From the NCBI RefSeq assembly GCF_003390335.1, contig NZ_QUOU01000001.1, positions 3,720,001 through 3,784,000 on the forward strand: a DNA stretch of 64,000 nucleotides, given 5' to 3'. Every line of letters begins with the position of its first letter. Within the stretch, counting starts at the first letter, position 1. Positions 7,285 through 16,579 of the stretch are shown here, one piece after another. The notes below the pieces were generated by a model. The model was not told where the DNA came from and made no database searches. It was given only the letters and a program-made list of their open reading frames with translations. This DNA is from Thalassotalea euphylliae (GTDB lineage: Bacteria > Pseudomonadota > Gammaproteobacteria > Enterobacterales > Alteromonadaceae). A program made the position numbers and the translations under genes.

Positions 7285-10068
7285 TTAGAAACGGTAGTTT
7301 AAGCCTAAGATAAAGTTACGACCGAATGACTGGTTGCGAACGATTAGCCTTGCATCGTCACCATTTACTTCTGTATCGTCTTCATCAGTTAAGTTTTGGC
7401 CTTGTAAGGTAATACGTAAACCTTTTAATGACTCAATGCCTGAGGCATCAAAGTCGTAACCAATTTGCGCATCCCAAAGCTCAATGCCTAGTCTTGGAAC
7501 TTCGGCCAGTGCTAAGCTAGTACCTCGGGTTTCGGATACATAATCATCTCGTTTAGTCCCTGAGATACGCACTTCCCAACCGTTGTTTTCGTAGTAGGCT
7601 GTGAATGAGTATGATTCTTCAGATAAACCAGGAATTCGACCAGCCGGGATCTCTGCTTCAATATTTTCTTCTAACTGACCATCCAAGTAGGTAGCACTGG
7701 CGACAATACCAAAGCCATCAAGCGCGTCTGTAACTATACGCAATGGTAAGCTCGCTTGGAATTCGTAGCCACGGACAAAGCCTTCAAAACCATCAATATT
7801 AGCATCAACAAAGCCATTTAGCGTAGCTGGTGCATCACCATTAGACGCTTGGTGAAGTGAAGGAATATATACTGGTGTAAAGTCAGTTAGAATTGACGTA
7901 CTACGGTGCCAGTTTTTTATGTCTTTATAGAAAAAAGTTGCCGCAAAGTAACCATCGTCAGTGTAGTAGTTTTCGTAAGACAAATCGAACTGGTTCGCTT
8001 CGTACGGTTTTAACAGCGGGTTACCAGAGCCACCACTCCAAGGACCATTAGATGGGTTTGGATTACTAATTTGAGTGTCATTGTATGCAAAAGTAGCGCG
8101 TGCATTCGGGCGCATATCATCGATACGAGGTCGAGTTATGACTTTTGACATTGCGGTGCGAACAAATTGGTTCTCAGCGACTTCAAAACTCAAGTTAAGC
8201 GTTGGTAATAAATCACCATAGGAATCACCACCGCTTACAGGTGTTGCTTCGACAAAACCTTGCAAATTTTCAACTGTTGAGAAACCAAACGATTCTTGGT
8301 CAACATCGACGTATTGCAACCCAAAGTTACCCGTCATATAAACGCCACCAAATTCAGCGTCTAAGTCTAGTTTCACGTAAACAGTCGTTTGCTCTTCGTT
8401 CACTGTGTAGGTATCACCCAAGCGATCTGTTTGTACCAATGATGCTGGTGTTTCTGTGTAATAGCCGCTGCGGTATAAGCCAACACTGTCGTATGCTAGC
8501 ACGCCCCCTAAACCAAGGAAGCTTAGATCTGCCACACCAAGTACGTCTGGGATTGGGCCGTCACTAGGGAAAGTCGGTGCCGTTAAATAATCACCTTCAT
8601 TAATTTTTTCTTTTCTACGATCAGCATACGCGACACCAGCAGTTAAGCCAGAAACAATACCGTACTCAAGCACCCCATTCACTTCGAAACGCACAGCGTC
8701 TAAGTCTTCTTCGAACGTTGGACGGTTAATAAAGCCGTCTTGTGCGGTAGCACCAATAACCGGCGCTCCCCATGCTTGCGGGCCAGCTAAACGAATAAGG
8801 TTTTCATCCGTGTAATCCAAGTCAGGTAGTGTGGGATGTGGGCTAAAGAAAATACCTGACGAGGTTTGTTGCCACGAGCGCGCTGGCGTTGGGCGACCAT
8901 CGGTACCGGCACGGCCAACACCTGAATAACTTTCCACGTCAATAATGTCTTTCTCAACTTTACCCGTTGAGAAATCTGCGATTAACGTCCAATCGTCGTT
9001 AATCGCATACTCAATGTTTAAGCCAAACGTGGTTAGCTCTGCTTCTTGGCTTAAACCATCGTTGCGAATAACCGAGTTAAAGCCATCGTAAAAACCTGAG
9101 GTCACGAAGCCGTCTTCGATATTGGTTGAGGTATAGTTAACACCGCCCCAAATTAAACCTTCTTCCAAGCCGCGTTTAACATCGTTTTCTTCAAAATCAA
9201 TGTAAAGAGCATCAAATTGAATTGTTAAATCATCACTTGGTGCATATTCAACAACAGCCGCTATTGAATCACGCTCTAACATGGCTGAACGAACGAAAGA
9301 GTCGTGACCACCAATAATAAAGTTGCCGTCTGGGTCAATGGCGTAGTCGCCGTCACCCCACGCGCGGAATTGCTCTTCCTGACGTGGCGTTTCTTGTGAT
9401 GCGATAACAAGTGCTAAACCTAAGGTGTCATCCATAAACTTATCAACATAGTTGAACGATAAGCGATGGCCGTTGTTGTCAAAGTCAGGGTTAGCGGCTT
9501 CGTCGCCATTTTCTTCATATGACGCGTTAAACGCTAAGGTGCGCTCTGTCGTGTTTAGCGGGCTAACGGTTTGTAAGTCAATCGTGCCACCAATACCTTG
9601 GTTTAACAAACCCGCTTCAGGTGACTTGTAAACGACAATGTTTGAGACAATTTCAGTTGGGTATAAGTCAAACTCAACACCACGGTTATCACCCATACCT
9701 AATAGTTCACGGCCATTCAGGGAAGTAGCAACGAAGTTTTCATTGAAACCACGTACTGACAAACCACTGGTACGGCCGTTGCGACGCTCGCCAGTAACGC
9801 CCGGCAAACGCGATAAAGATTCTGCAATTGAAGTATCTGGTAATTTACCAATATCTTCCGCGGAAAGTACTTCAACAATCGAAGTTTCGCTCATTTTAAT
9901 CGCTTGTGCGCGTTGTAATGAGCCACGGATACCACGTACTTCAATAATTTCAACTTCTTGCTCTGCCGCTTGTTCATCAGCGTTTTGTGCAAGTGCTGGT
10001 AAGCTGGTTGCCATTAGGCCACCAGAAACCATGGCAAGTGTGACTTTGCTTGGTTTGAATTTTAACAT
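7285..10068 (-). CDS. TonB-dependent receptor, Xanthomonas/Caulobacter maltodextrin type
   Basis: A 927-residue outer-membrane active transporter. The start at 10068 is preferred: it gives a clean signal peptide ending A-L-A-Q and follows a GGGGGAG ribosome binding site; an in-frame ATG 16 codons further upstream lacks these features. A TonB-box-like segment E-I-I-E-V-R-G leads into the plug domain (E-D-I-G-K-L-P-D, S-L-S-R-L-P-G-V, L-N-G-R-E). The C-terminus is a 22-strand barrel ending in N-Y-R-F. This is the TonB-Xanth-Caul subfamily that includes the Caulobacter maltose receptor MalA. Two operator palindromes lie upstream (10240, 10530), linking it to the amylase, GH31 and pullulanase genes. 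The likely substrate is maltodextrins released by the surface amylase and pullulanase. Confidence 0.9.
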   Translation of the reverse strand: MLKFKPSKVTLAMVSGGLMATSLPALAQNADEQAAEQEVEIIEVRGIRGSLQRAQAIKMSETSIVEVLSAEDIGKLPDTSIAESLSRLPGVTGERRNGRTSGLSVRGFNENFVATSLNGRELLGMGDNRGVEFDLYPTEIVSNIVVYKSPEAGLLNQGIGGTIDLQTVSPLNTTERTLAFNASYEENGDEAANPDFDNNGHRLSFNYVDKFMDDTLGLALVIASQETPRQEEQFRAWGDGDYAIDPDGNFIIGGHDSFVRSAMLERDSIAAVVEYAPSDDLTIQFDALYIDFEENDVKRGLEEGLIWGGVNYTSTNIEDGFVTSGFYDGFNSVIRNDGLSQEAELTTFGLNIEYAINDDWTLIADFSTGKVEKDIIDVESYSGVGRAGTDGRPTPARSWQQTSSGIFFSPHPTLPDLDYTDENLIRLAGPQAWGAPVIGATAQDGFINRPTFEEDLDAVRFEVNGVLEYGIVSGLTAGVAYADRRKEKINEGDYLTAPTFPSDGPIPDVLGVADLSFLGLGGVLAYDSVGLYRSGYYTETPASLVQTDRLGDTYTVNEEQTTVYVKLDLDAEFGGVYMTGNFGLQYVDVDQESFGFSTVENLQGFVEATPVSGGDSYGDLLPTLNLSFEVAENQFVRTAMSKVITRPRIDDMRPNARATFAYNDTQISNPNPSNGPWSGGSGNPLLKPYEANQFDLSYENYYTDDGYFAATFFYKDIKNWHRSTSILTDFTPVYIPSLHQASNGDAPATLNGFVDANIDGFEGFVRGYEFQASLPLRIVTDALDGFGIVASATYLDGQLEENIEAEIPAGRIPGLSEESYSFTAYYENNGWEVRISGTKRDDYVSETRGTSLALAEVPRLGIELWDAQIGYDFDASGIESLKGLRITLQGQNLTDEDDTEVNGDDARLIVRNQSFGRNFILGLNYRF

Positions 10069-10239
10069 GTAGGTTTCTCCCCCGTTCATCCTTGTTGTTT
10101 TAATTGTTTTCAGCATCCAGCTGATGAATGACTTTTTGTTAATAATTGATTTTTCTATCTGGCCTCTTTACTGCGGTAAGTGTTGGTTACAGATAGATAT
10201 GCTAATAGTAATTTGCACCCTTACCTAAAAACATATTTT

Positions 10240-10251
10240 GCATACGTATTC
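10240..10251. promoter_or_regulatory. MalR-type operator upstream of the TonB receptor
   Basis: GCATACGTATTC, eleven of twelve bases of the palindrome found at 241-252, 172 bp upstream of the receptor start. It lies in a 607-bp gene-free stretch (10069-10675). The same stretch holds a second LacI-family palindrome (10292), another copy of this operator (10530) and a hairpin pairing CAGCCAATT (10582-10590) with AATTGGCTG (10596-10604). I see no coding potential in it. Confidence 0.65.
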
Positions 10252-10291
10252 ATCTCGCACGTAAGCTCCAACAAGCCCAGCAAAATCGATG

Positions 10292-10305
10292 TGTAAGCGC
10301 TTTCA
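10292..10305. promoter_or_regulatory. LacI-family-like palindrome, second type
   Basis: TGTAAGCGCTTTCA is a 14-bp palindrome with a perfect AAGCGCTT core and TGW/WCA arms. This is the form bound by many LacI/GalR regulators (CcpA, PurR, GalR class), but it differs from the ATACGTAT operators in this locus. It lies 41 bp from the operator at 10240-10251. It may be a site for a second carbohydrate regulator acting on the receptor promoter. Confidence 0.45.
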
Positions 10306-10529
10306 AATTTAGTTGGTAATGCTTGGAAATGACGTCATTTATCATACAAATAGCAATTAGCTTGTTTCATCTAAGCTGCATGTTTTTGTCGAAAAGAACT
10401 GTTTTTAAAGGGATATAGGCGGATTGCGCAAGCATTAACAGCATACAAAACACAATTATGGTTCAGGTGTGATGTTGAGCATTAGTAAAACTGGTAAACA
10501 ATAAACTAGGCATCACATCGCAGTTAGTT

Positions 10530-10541
10530 GAATACGTATGC
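10530..10541. promoter_or_regulatory. MalR-type operator, distal copy
   Basis: GAATACGTATGC, one mismatch from the perfect palindrome. It lies 462 bp upstream of the receptor start and 135 bp downstream of the GH31 stop codon. The same variant occurs at 13412. With the 10240 site it could support DNA looping over about 290 bp. Confidence 0.6.
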
Positions 10542-10675
10542 AAACTAGCTGTTTTGTCACAATAGACATTGAAGGCGTATTCAGCCAATTATCTAAATTG
10601 GCTGTTTTACTTTGCGAACGGCTTACTTAATCGATTGGCGATTTAACTGATTTACTCGCCGATTAATTTGAGTCA

Positions 10676-13114
10676 TCACTTTTGAACCACTAACTTATGG
10701 CGAGCATCAGCTAACGTTAATTTCACTTTTATGGTGTTAGACTGCTCATCCCAGAACGCCCCCATGCTTGCCAAAGTGTAGGCGCGCTCGGTCTTTAATA
10801 TAGGTAAAGGCTTGCCATCATAAAGCACCGCACTGGAGCCATGAGTCCAGTGATGAATCACGAATTCTGCTCCTTGGTGCTTGTCTAAACCAGTAAAACC
10901 ATTTCCTGCTTGTACAAAGCCAATTGATAGCTCATTACCTTTATTGTCTGCCTCAAACTGCCACAGTTGATAAGCCTTCTGGGCTAAACTATCGGGGCTG
11001 ATACCATCATCTTGATACAGTTGTCCTTCACTTTGCTCGACACTTTCGTGATAGTAAAAATTCAATACCAAATGGTTTGGATCGTATGCCTTAGTGTTTT
11101 TAATATTGCTTGTTGACGGTACAAAGCTGCCCGCACGCACAAACACAGGCAGTGTCGCTAGTTGCACGGGGTAAGCACGCTTTTGACCGCCATTCACTTG
11201 TTTGCCCGTGAAATAGTCAAACCAAACGCCACTAGGGAAATTAACATCAACTTGTTTAGCCCCCGCTTCGGTCACTGGGGTTACCAAAAACGCATCGCCC
11301 CACAAATACGTATTCGCCTCGTTGATCAGTGACAAGTCTTGTTCATTTTCAAACATTAACGGACGCATTAATGGCATACCTGTAGTGCTATTTTCATACG
11401 CCAAGGTGTAAATGTAAGGCATTAAGCGATATCTGAGCTTGATAAACTCACGGACAATCTCTTTGGTTTGTTGATCGTGAAATACTGGCTCTGGCGCAAT
11501 GTGTTCTTGCGCGTGGGGGCGGTAAACTGGCTGGAACACACCATATTGCAGCCAGCGGGTATACATTTCAGCGTCGAACACTTCACCACCAGCAAAGCCG
11601 CCAAGATCAGAATGGGTATAAGCTAGGCCGAATAAACTCATCTGTAAGCTTAACTCGACTTGTGGCTTTAAACCGCCCCATGAACGGCTGACATCTCCCG
11701 TCCACGGAATCATCCCATAGCGCTGACTGCCAAGAAAACCTGAGCGCATCATCACCATTGGGCGCTGGTTAGGCTGCAGCTCAAGGCTTTGTTGATAAAC
11801 CATTTCTGCCCATTTATGGCCATACGCATTATGCACCACATTGCCACGTACTTGTGTGCCATCTGGCAAGGTATGCAATATATCGTCTGGGTGCACTTCC
11901 GGCTCGCCGAGATCACCCCACCAGCCAGTGACACCTTGCTCAGCTAAACGTGTGTAGGCTTGATTAAACCACTGAGTCCCCTGCTCGTTAAACACATCCA
12001 CTAGCCCAGTGTTACCAAAATAAAAATCAAAACGGTAAGGCTCTCCAGCCGCATCAAGTGCGAGTGCTTTGTTATCAACAGCTTCTTGCCAACGGTTTGA
12101 GGTAGATAGAATAAAAGGCTCAGTGATAACGACTGTATTGACGCCACTATCCTGCAACTCGGCGATCATCTTTTTCGGCGTCGGAAAAGCGTCGCGATCC
12201 CAAGCTAGGTTGCCCATATGACCTTTGATGTCTTTACCAAACCAGTATAAATCTAAGACCAGTGCATCAAGCGGCATATCTTCTTGTTTAAAGCGCTCCA
12301 CAACATCATAAACTTCTTGCTCGGTGTGATAGCCAAAACGCGACGCGTAATTGCCAAGCGCCCAACGCGGCGGCATCGGTTGCTTGCCCGTTAGCTCAAC
12401 ATAGTTTTTCACCAGTGCTGGATAGGTGTCGTCAGCAACGACGATATAACTCGCCCGACCGCCAACCGCAGAAAGCGTTACCGTGTTGGTTTTTGTGCTG
12501 TCTAAGTCCAAGCTTCCTGACGCAGAGTTATCAAATAGCAACATGTATTTGTTCGACGATAAAATGGCCGGCAAACTATAATACATTTGGCTTGATTCTG
12601 TGGTGTAGCCATAATGCGCTTTGTTGTACAGTGGCAGCTTGTGGCCTCTGCGATCCATGCCTAAAACGCGCTGACCACCACCTAACAACTTTTCTTCATC
12701 GCTAATTGTGAAGCTAAATGAAAGCTCTGACTGTTCATCGGTAAAATCCGTTTGCGTGAGTAACAACTTACCCTGCTTTTCATAGCGAATCGCCAGTGAT
12801 GATTTATCAACTATCGCGGTTATATCACCATTAGCAATTTGCAAACTGTTTGGCGTCTCTGACACTTTGATCGCGGCAGGTTGCGCTTGCGAGGCAATGG
12901 CATAAGATGGCAATAATGAGTGATGTTCACTGGTAAACACGGCTTCAAGTGTATTGGTATTATACGCTTTGAGCGTAAACCTTGTGCTTTCACCGACGAC
13001 CTCAATACTGTGCGCTTCAACTTTGTGCTTAACATATTTCTGATTAGCATAAACTGCTGATGCAAAAAACGGACTGCTTGATAAGATGAGCAAGCTTGCT
13101 ACTAGGTAACGCAT
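10676..13114 (-). CDS. Secreted GH31 alpha-glucosidase
   Basis: An 812-residue extracytoplasmic enzyme with an N-terminal signal peptide (about residues 1-23). An N-terminal galactose-mutarotase-like domain precedes the GH31 barrel. The catalytic nucleophile lies in G-W-W-G-D-L-G-E-P-E (Asp401) and the acid/base in I-P-W-T-G-D-V-S (Asp474). The C-terminal part has the usual proximal and distal beta domains. Start choice is supported by GGGGGAAT seven bases before the ATG. It removes terminal alpha-glucose (or alpha-1,6 branches) from oligosaccharides, probably in the periplasm or on the surface. It shares a 543-bp divergent promoter region with the pullulanase and its operator. Substrate within GH31 is inferred from the starch context. 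Confidence 0.88.
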   Translation of the reverse strand: MRYLVASLLILSSSPFFASAVYANQKYVKHKVEAHSIEVVGESTRFTLKAYNTNTLEAVFTSEHHSLLPSYAIASQAQPAAIKVSETPNSLQIANGDITAIVDKSSLAIRYEKQGKLLLTQTDFTDEQSELSFSFTISDEEKLLGGGQRVLGMDRRGHKLPLYNKAHYGYTTESSQMYYSLPAILSSNKYMLLFDNSASGSLDLDSTKTNTVTLSAVGGRASYIVVADDTYPALVKNYVELTGKQPMPPRWALGNYASRFGYHTEQEVYDVVERFKQEDMPLDALVLDLYWFGKDIKGHMGNLAWDRDAFPTPKKMIAELQDSGVNTVVITEPFILSTSNRWQEAVDNKALALDAAGEPYRFDFYFGNTGLVDVFNEQGTQWFNQAYTRLAEQGVTGWWGDLGEPEVHPDDILHTLPDGTQVRGNVVHNAYGHKWAEMVYQQSLELQPNQRPMVMMRSGFLGSQRYGMIPWTGDVSRSWGGLKPQVELSLQMSLFGLAYTHSDLGGFAGGEVFDAEMYTRWLQYGVFQPVYRPHAQEHIAPEPVFHDQQTKEIVREFIKLRYRLMPYIYTLAYENSTTGMPLMRPLMFENEQDLSLINEANTYLWGDAFLVTPVTEAGAKQVDVNFPSGVWFDYFTGKQVNGGQKRAYPVQLATLPVFVRAGSFVPSTSNIKNTKAYDPNHLVLNFYYHESVEQSEGQLYQDDGISPDSLAQKAYQLWQFEADNKGNELSIGFVQAGNGFTGLDKHQGAEFVIHHWTHGSSAVLYDGKPLPILKTERAYTLASMGAFWDEQSNTIKVKLTLADARHKLVVQK

Positions 13115-13411
13115 TGCTGATTCCCCCGGGTTATTTATTTGTTAGCGCCTACTGAATTTGATCGCTAGCCTCTGCGTTTCATCCACAAAGGCTTTTCTTT
13201 GAAGCAAGCGGCTTAACGTTTTACTGGTTTTTTATCACTTGTTGCCGCGCCACTTATTGTTGCGTAAACAATTGCATTTGCGAGCTTGTAAATGGCGCAT
13301 GCTAGACGTCCATTGCAAACGCTTTAATGTCAACAAATTTCGCTTGTTGTTGTTTCACCATTGTAATTATTTTGCAGATGTAATTGTCACTTAACCGGCG
13401 GTTAAGCGACT

Positions 13412-13423
13412 GAATACGTATGC
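13412..13423. promoter_or_regulatory. MalR-type operator between GH31 and pullulanase genes
   Basis: GAATACGTATGC lies in the 543-bp gap (13115-13657) between the divergent GH31 and pullulanase genes, 298 and 234 bp from their starts. It is identical to the copy at 10530. A weaker LacI-like sequence, GCAAACGCTTTAA, lies near 13315-13327. Nothing else recognisable is present in the gap and no convincing small gene is seen. Confidence 0.65.
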
Positions 13424-13657
13424 AAATGATGTCTTTGCTGGCCAGACCTTTTACCATAAAAGCCACTAGACCTATTTCGAATATCAAAGCCGAACACCTT
13501 GCCTAAAACCACTATCTAACAACTAGGCAAAACAATAAGACAACATAGCACTTTACTCATTAGTTCATTCGCCCATGCCTTATCTCAACAACAAAAGTTG
13601 TGGATGAATACAACGAGTACGAGTGAAGGATAAATCGGGGAATTTTTGGGATCTTCT

Positions 13658-16567
13658 ATGGATAACGCACACACGACAAAATCAAATCCGCTGGCGACTA
13701 AACAGTTAATACCAGCGATTTTATTACCGACACTTGTGCTTAGTGCTGGCTGCCAGCCAACAACTAAGCCGTCAACTAGCCAAATTACGACAAATCAAGC
13801 AATTAGCCTCTATCAACAAACTGCTAACGCCAGTGCCCACTGGCTCAGCAAGGACGTGTTAGTACTTGCCAATGCTGATTCAAATAAACGCTATCGATTA
13901 GCTACGCGGCCAATACACCCACAAACAGGCGCACTAGGGGAAAAGCAGTTAAGTACGGCGCTTGCAGCAATCGAATTACCCGCGCAACTCGCCGCTAAAT
14001 TTCCGCATTTGTCGGCGTTTCCAGCGTTCAAAGTGAATCTTGATTCTGACACTGCGAAAACTTGGTTAAAGCAGCCGCTCTACGTATATGAAGCATCAGC
14101 CAACAATGCGAGTGCGCAACAAGCCGTAACATACGTACAAACCAGTGCAGTGATTGACGCGCTTTATACCCAAGGGGCAAATGACGCAGATGAAGTGAGT
14201 GATCTGGGAGCGGTGATCAAGAGTGACGGTATCAGTGTCAAACTCTGGGCCCCCACTGCACAATCGGTGAGCCTGCTGCTATACAAGCAAGACAAATCGC
14301 CTGCGCAGACGGCCAAAATGGCGATGAGCCTAGATAAGCACACAGGAACATGGCAAGCCAACCTGCCGGCCAGCAGTGCAGGGCTATTTTATCAGTACCA
14401 AATCAGCGTATACCATCCAGCGACTGGCATCGTTGAGCAAATTGTCACAACAGATCCCTACTCGCTTAGCCTCTCAACCAATAGTGAATACAGCCAAATC
14501 GTTGACCTTAACAGCGCAGCCACTAAACCCTTAAACTGGGACAAGCAGCAGCAACCCCAATTAACAGCGCCTGAAGATGCGGTGTTATATGAAATGCACA
14601 TCCGCGACTTCAGTGCCAACGAAGCAAATCTGTCAAATCCGGCTTATCGCGGTAAATACAAGGCTTTTACCGAGCAAAATTCAGATGGTATGAATCATCT
14701 CAACACCCTAAAAGCGGCAGGACTTAATCACGTTCACTTATTACCTGCCTTTGACATAGGTACAGTTAATGAAGCACGAGGCGAAGCATTTGATTTGCAC
14801 TCGAGTGTTGGTGAAATATGTAGCGCGCAGCCTAATATCAGCTTGTGCAGCCAAAACTTTGCTAACGATCGCACACTTGAGCAAATACTTGCGCAATTTG
14901 ACGAGCGCGGCGGTGACGCACAAGCCCTTGTCACTGAGCTGAAAACCTTTGATAAGTACAACTGGGGTTATGATCCTTTCCACTACACAGTGCCAGAGGG
15001 GAGCTATGCCATAAACCCTGATGGTATCAGCCGTATCGTCGAATTTCGTGAAATGGTGCAGCACCTGCACCATTTAGGCTTTAGGGTGGTAATGGATGTT
15101 GTCTATAACCATACCCACAAAGCACGCCTAGAGCGTACTGCGGTACTGGATAAAATTGTCCCGAATTATTACCAGCGCCTGCACCCGCTTACCGGGCAAA
15201 TCGAGCAGTCAACCTGTTGCGATAATACTGCAACAGAGCGCGTGATGATGGCAAAGTTAATGACGGATTCACTCCTTGTGTGGGCGCGCGACTACAAAAT
15301 AGATGGCTTTCGTTTTGATTTAATGGGCCACCAACCCAAAGACTTAATGTTAGCGGCACGCGAAGCAGTGCGAGCGGTTGACCCTGATACTTACTTTTAT
15401 GGTGAGGGCTGGAATTTTGGTGAAGTGGCAAACAACCGTCAATTTGTGCAAGCCTCACAACTAGAGCTTGGTGGTAGTGAAATTGGCACTTTTAGCGACC
15501 GATTACGCGATGCCGTGCGCGGCGCTGGCTTTAACATTCAAGGTGACGATATCAGGCGCAACCAAGGGATTGGCAATGGCCTGATGGTAAGGCCAAATGA
15601 GCTTAATTCAGATACAGATACCAAAGCCAAGCTTGCCCCTGACTACCACTTGTTAATGGATCAACTGCGCGTTGGCTTAACCGGTAACCTCGCCGACTAC
15701 CCCATCACGAATCACGATGGCAAAAATGTGACAGGCAAAGATATTCCCTATGGCGGCGCGCCAACAGGCTATGCCCAAGACCCAGCAGACACCATCAATT
15801 ATGTCTCCAAACACGACAATCAAACCTTGTGGGATAATAACCAATACCGCAACGCGTTTGATTTAACCACGGCTGAGCGAGTGCGTTTACACAATCAAAG
15901 CCTCTCGTATGCGCTGTTAGCGCAAGGTATTCCATTTATTCATATGGGATCTGAACTGCTGCGTTCTAAGTCATACCTGCGTGACAGTTATGATTACAGT
16001 GACTGGTTCAACCGCGTTGATTTTTCAAAACAACAAAACTTTTATTCCATTGGCTTACCGCCAGTAGAAAAAGACCAAGCGAACTGGCCACTAATTGCTA
16101 GGCTGTTAGATGCCAACCAAGGCAGAGACAAACCAAGTGGCGGCGATATTGAGTTAGCCAGCCAAGTATTTGCTGATTTCTTAGCGGTGCGCGCAAGCAC
16201 CCGTTTACTGCGCTTAACCAACAAGCAAGACATTATCGACAAGCTAAGCTTTTTAAATACCGGGGCCAACCAGCAACAAGGGCTCATTGTCATGCACATC
16301 GACAATCACCAAGGACGAACTGTCGCTGATAACTACCAGCAGCTTGTTGTGTTATTTAACGCTGCACCCACTACTCAGTCTTTTACGCTTAGTGAAAAAG
16401 TGAGCAACGCAGCAACATTAGTACTGCACCCGCGCCAGCAAAACGGTGCAGATAACTTAGTAAAAACAAGCCAAAATCAGTCGGGTGTGATTACCGTACC
16501 CGCCTTTACCACGGCGATTTTTGTGCAGCCGAAGAGCTCATCAGCTGCATCAGCAAGCCACCTTTAA
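13658..16567 (+). CDS. pulA: Pullulanase-type alpha-1,6-glucosidase, lipoprotein (GH13)
   Basis: A 969-residue debranching enzyme. The ATG at 13658 is preferred over an in-frame TTG twelve bases upstream. A lipoprotein-type signal ends in L-S-A-G-C (Cys32), though Ser at the -3 position is atypical for a lipobox. A CBM48-like beta domain is visible around 185-260 (V-K-L-W-A-P-T). The type I pullulanase signature Y-N-W-G-Y-D-P is at 434-440, with GH13 regions D-V-V-Y-N-H (480-485), G-F-R-F-D-L-M-G-H (nucleophile Asp554), G-E-G-W-N (Glu583) and K-H-D-N. It hydrolyses alpha-1,6 branches of starch, pullulan or glycogen outside the cytoplasm. It is followed after 12 bp by another GH13 gene, forming an operon behind the operator at 13412. 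Confidence 0.9.
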   Translation: MDNAHTTKSNPLATKQLIPAILLPTLVLSAGCQPTTKPSTSQITTNQAISLYQQTANASAHWLSKDVLVLANADSNKRYRLATRPIHPQTGALGEKQLSTALAAIELPAQLAAKFPHLSAFPAFKVNLDSDTAKTWLKQPLYVYEASANNASAQQAVTYVQTSAVIDALYTQGANDADEVSDLGAVIKSDGISVKLWAPTAQSVSLLLYKQDKSPAQTAKMAMSLDKHTGTWQANLPASSAGLFYQYQISVYHPATGIVEQIVTTDPYSLSLSTNSEYSQIVDLNSAATKPLNWDKQQQPQLTAPEDAVLYEMHIRDFSANEANLSNPAYRGKYKAFTEQNSDGMNHLNTLKAAGLNHVHLLPAFDIGTVNEARGEAFDLHSSVGEICSAQPNISLCSQNFANDRTLEQILAQFDERGGDAQALVTELKTFDKYNWGYDPFHYTVPEGSYAINPDGISRIVEFREMVQHLHHLGFRVVMDVVYNHTHKARLERTAVLDKIVPNYYQRLHPLTGQIEQSTCCDNTATERVMMAKLMTDSLLVWARDYKIDGFRFDLMGHQPKDLMLAAREAVRAVDPDTYFYGEGWNFGEVANNRQFVQASQLELGGSEIGTFSDRLRDAVRGAGFNIQGDDIRRNQGIGNGLMVRPNELNSDTDTKAKLAPDYHLLMDQLRVGLTGNLADYPITNHDGKNVTGKDIPYGGAPTGYAQDPADTINYVSKHDNQTLWDNNQYRNAFDLTTAERVRLHNQSLSYALLAQGIPFIHMGSELLRSKSYLRDSYDYSDWFNRVDFSKQQNFYSIGLPPVEKDQANWPLIARLLDANQGRDKPSGGDIELASQVFADFLAVRASTRLLRLTNKQDIIDKLSFLNTGANQQQGLIVMHIDNHQGRTVADNYQQLVVLFNAAPTTQSFTLSEKVSNAATLVLHPRQQNGADNLVKTSQNQSGVITVPAFTTAIFVQPKSSSAASASHL

Positions 16568-16579
16568 GAGTCATAGCGA

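Noticed and set aside
10582..10604. Hairpin CAGCCAATT/AATTGGCTG as a terminator of the GH31 gene
   Set aside because: The T-run lies on the plus-strand side, where no gene is transcribed toward it; on the minus strand no T-run follows.
11305..11315. AATACGTATTC inside the GH31 gene resembling the starch operator
   Set aside because: It is fully explained by codons of the GH31 protein (N-T-Y segment), lies about 1.8 kb from the start and has weaker flanks.
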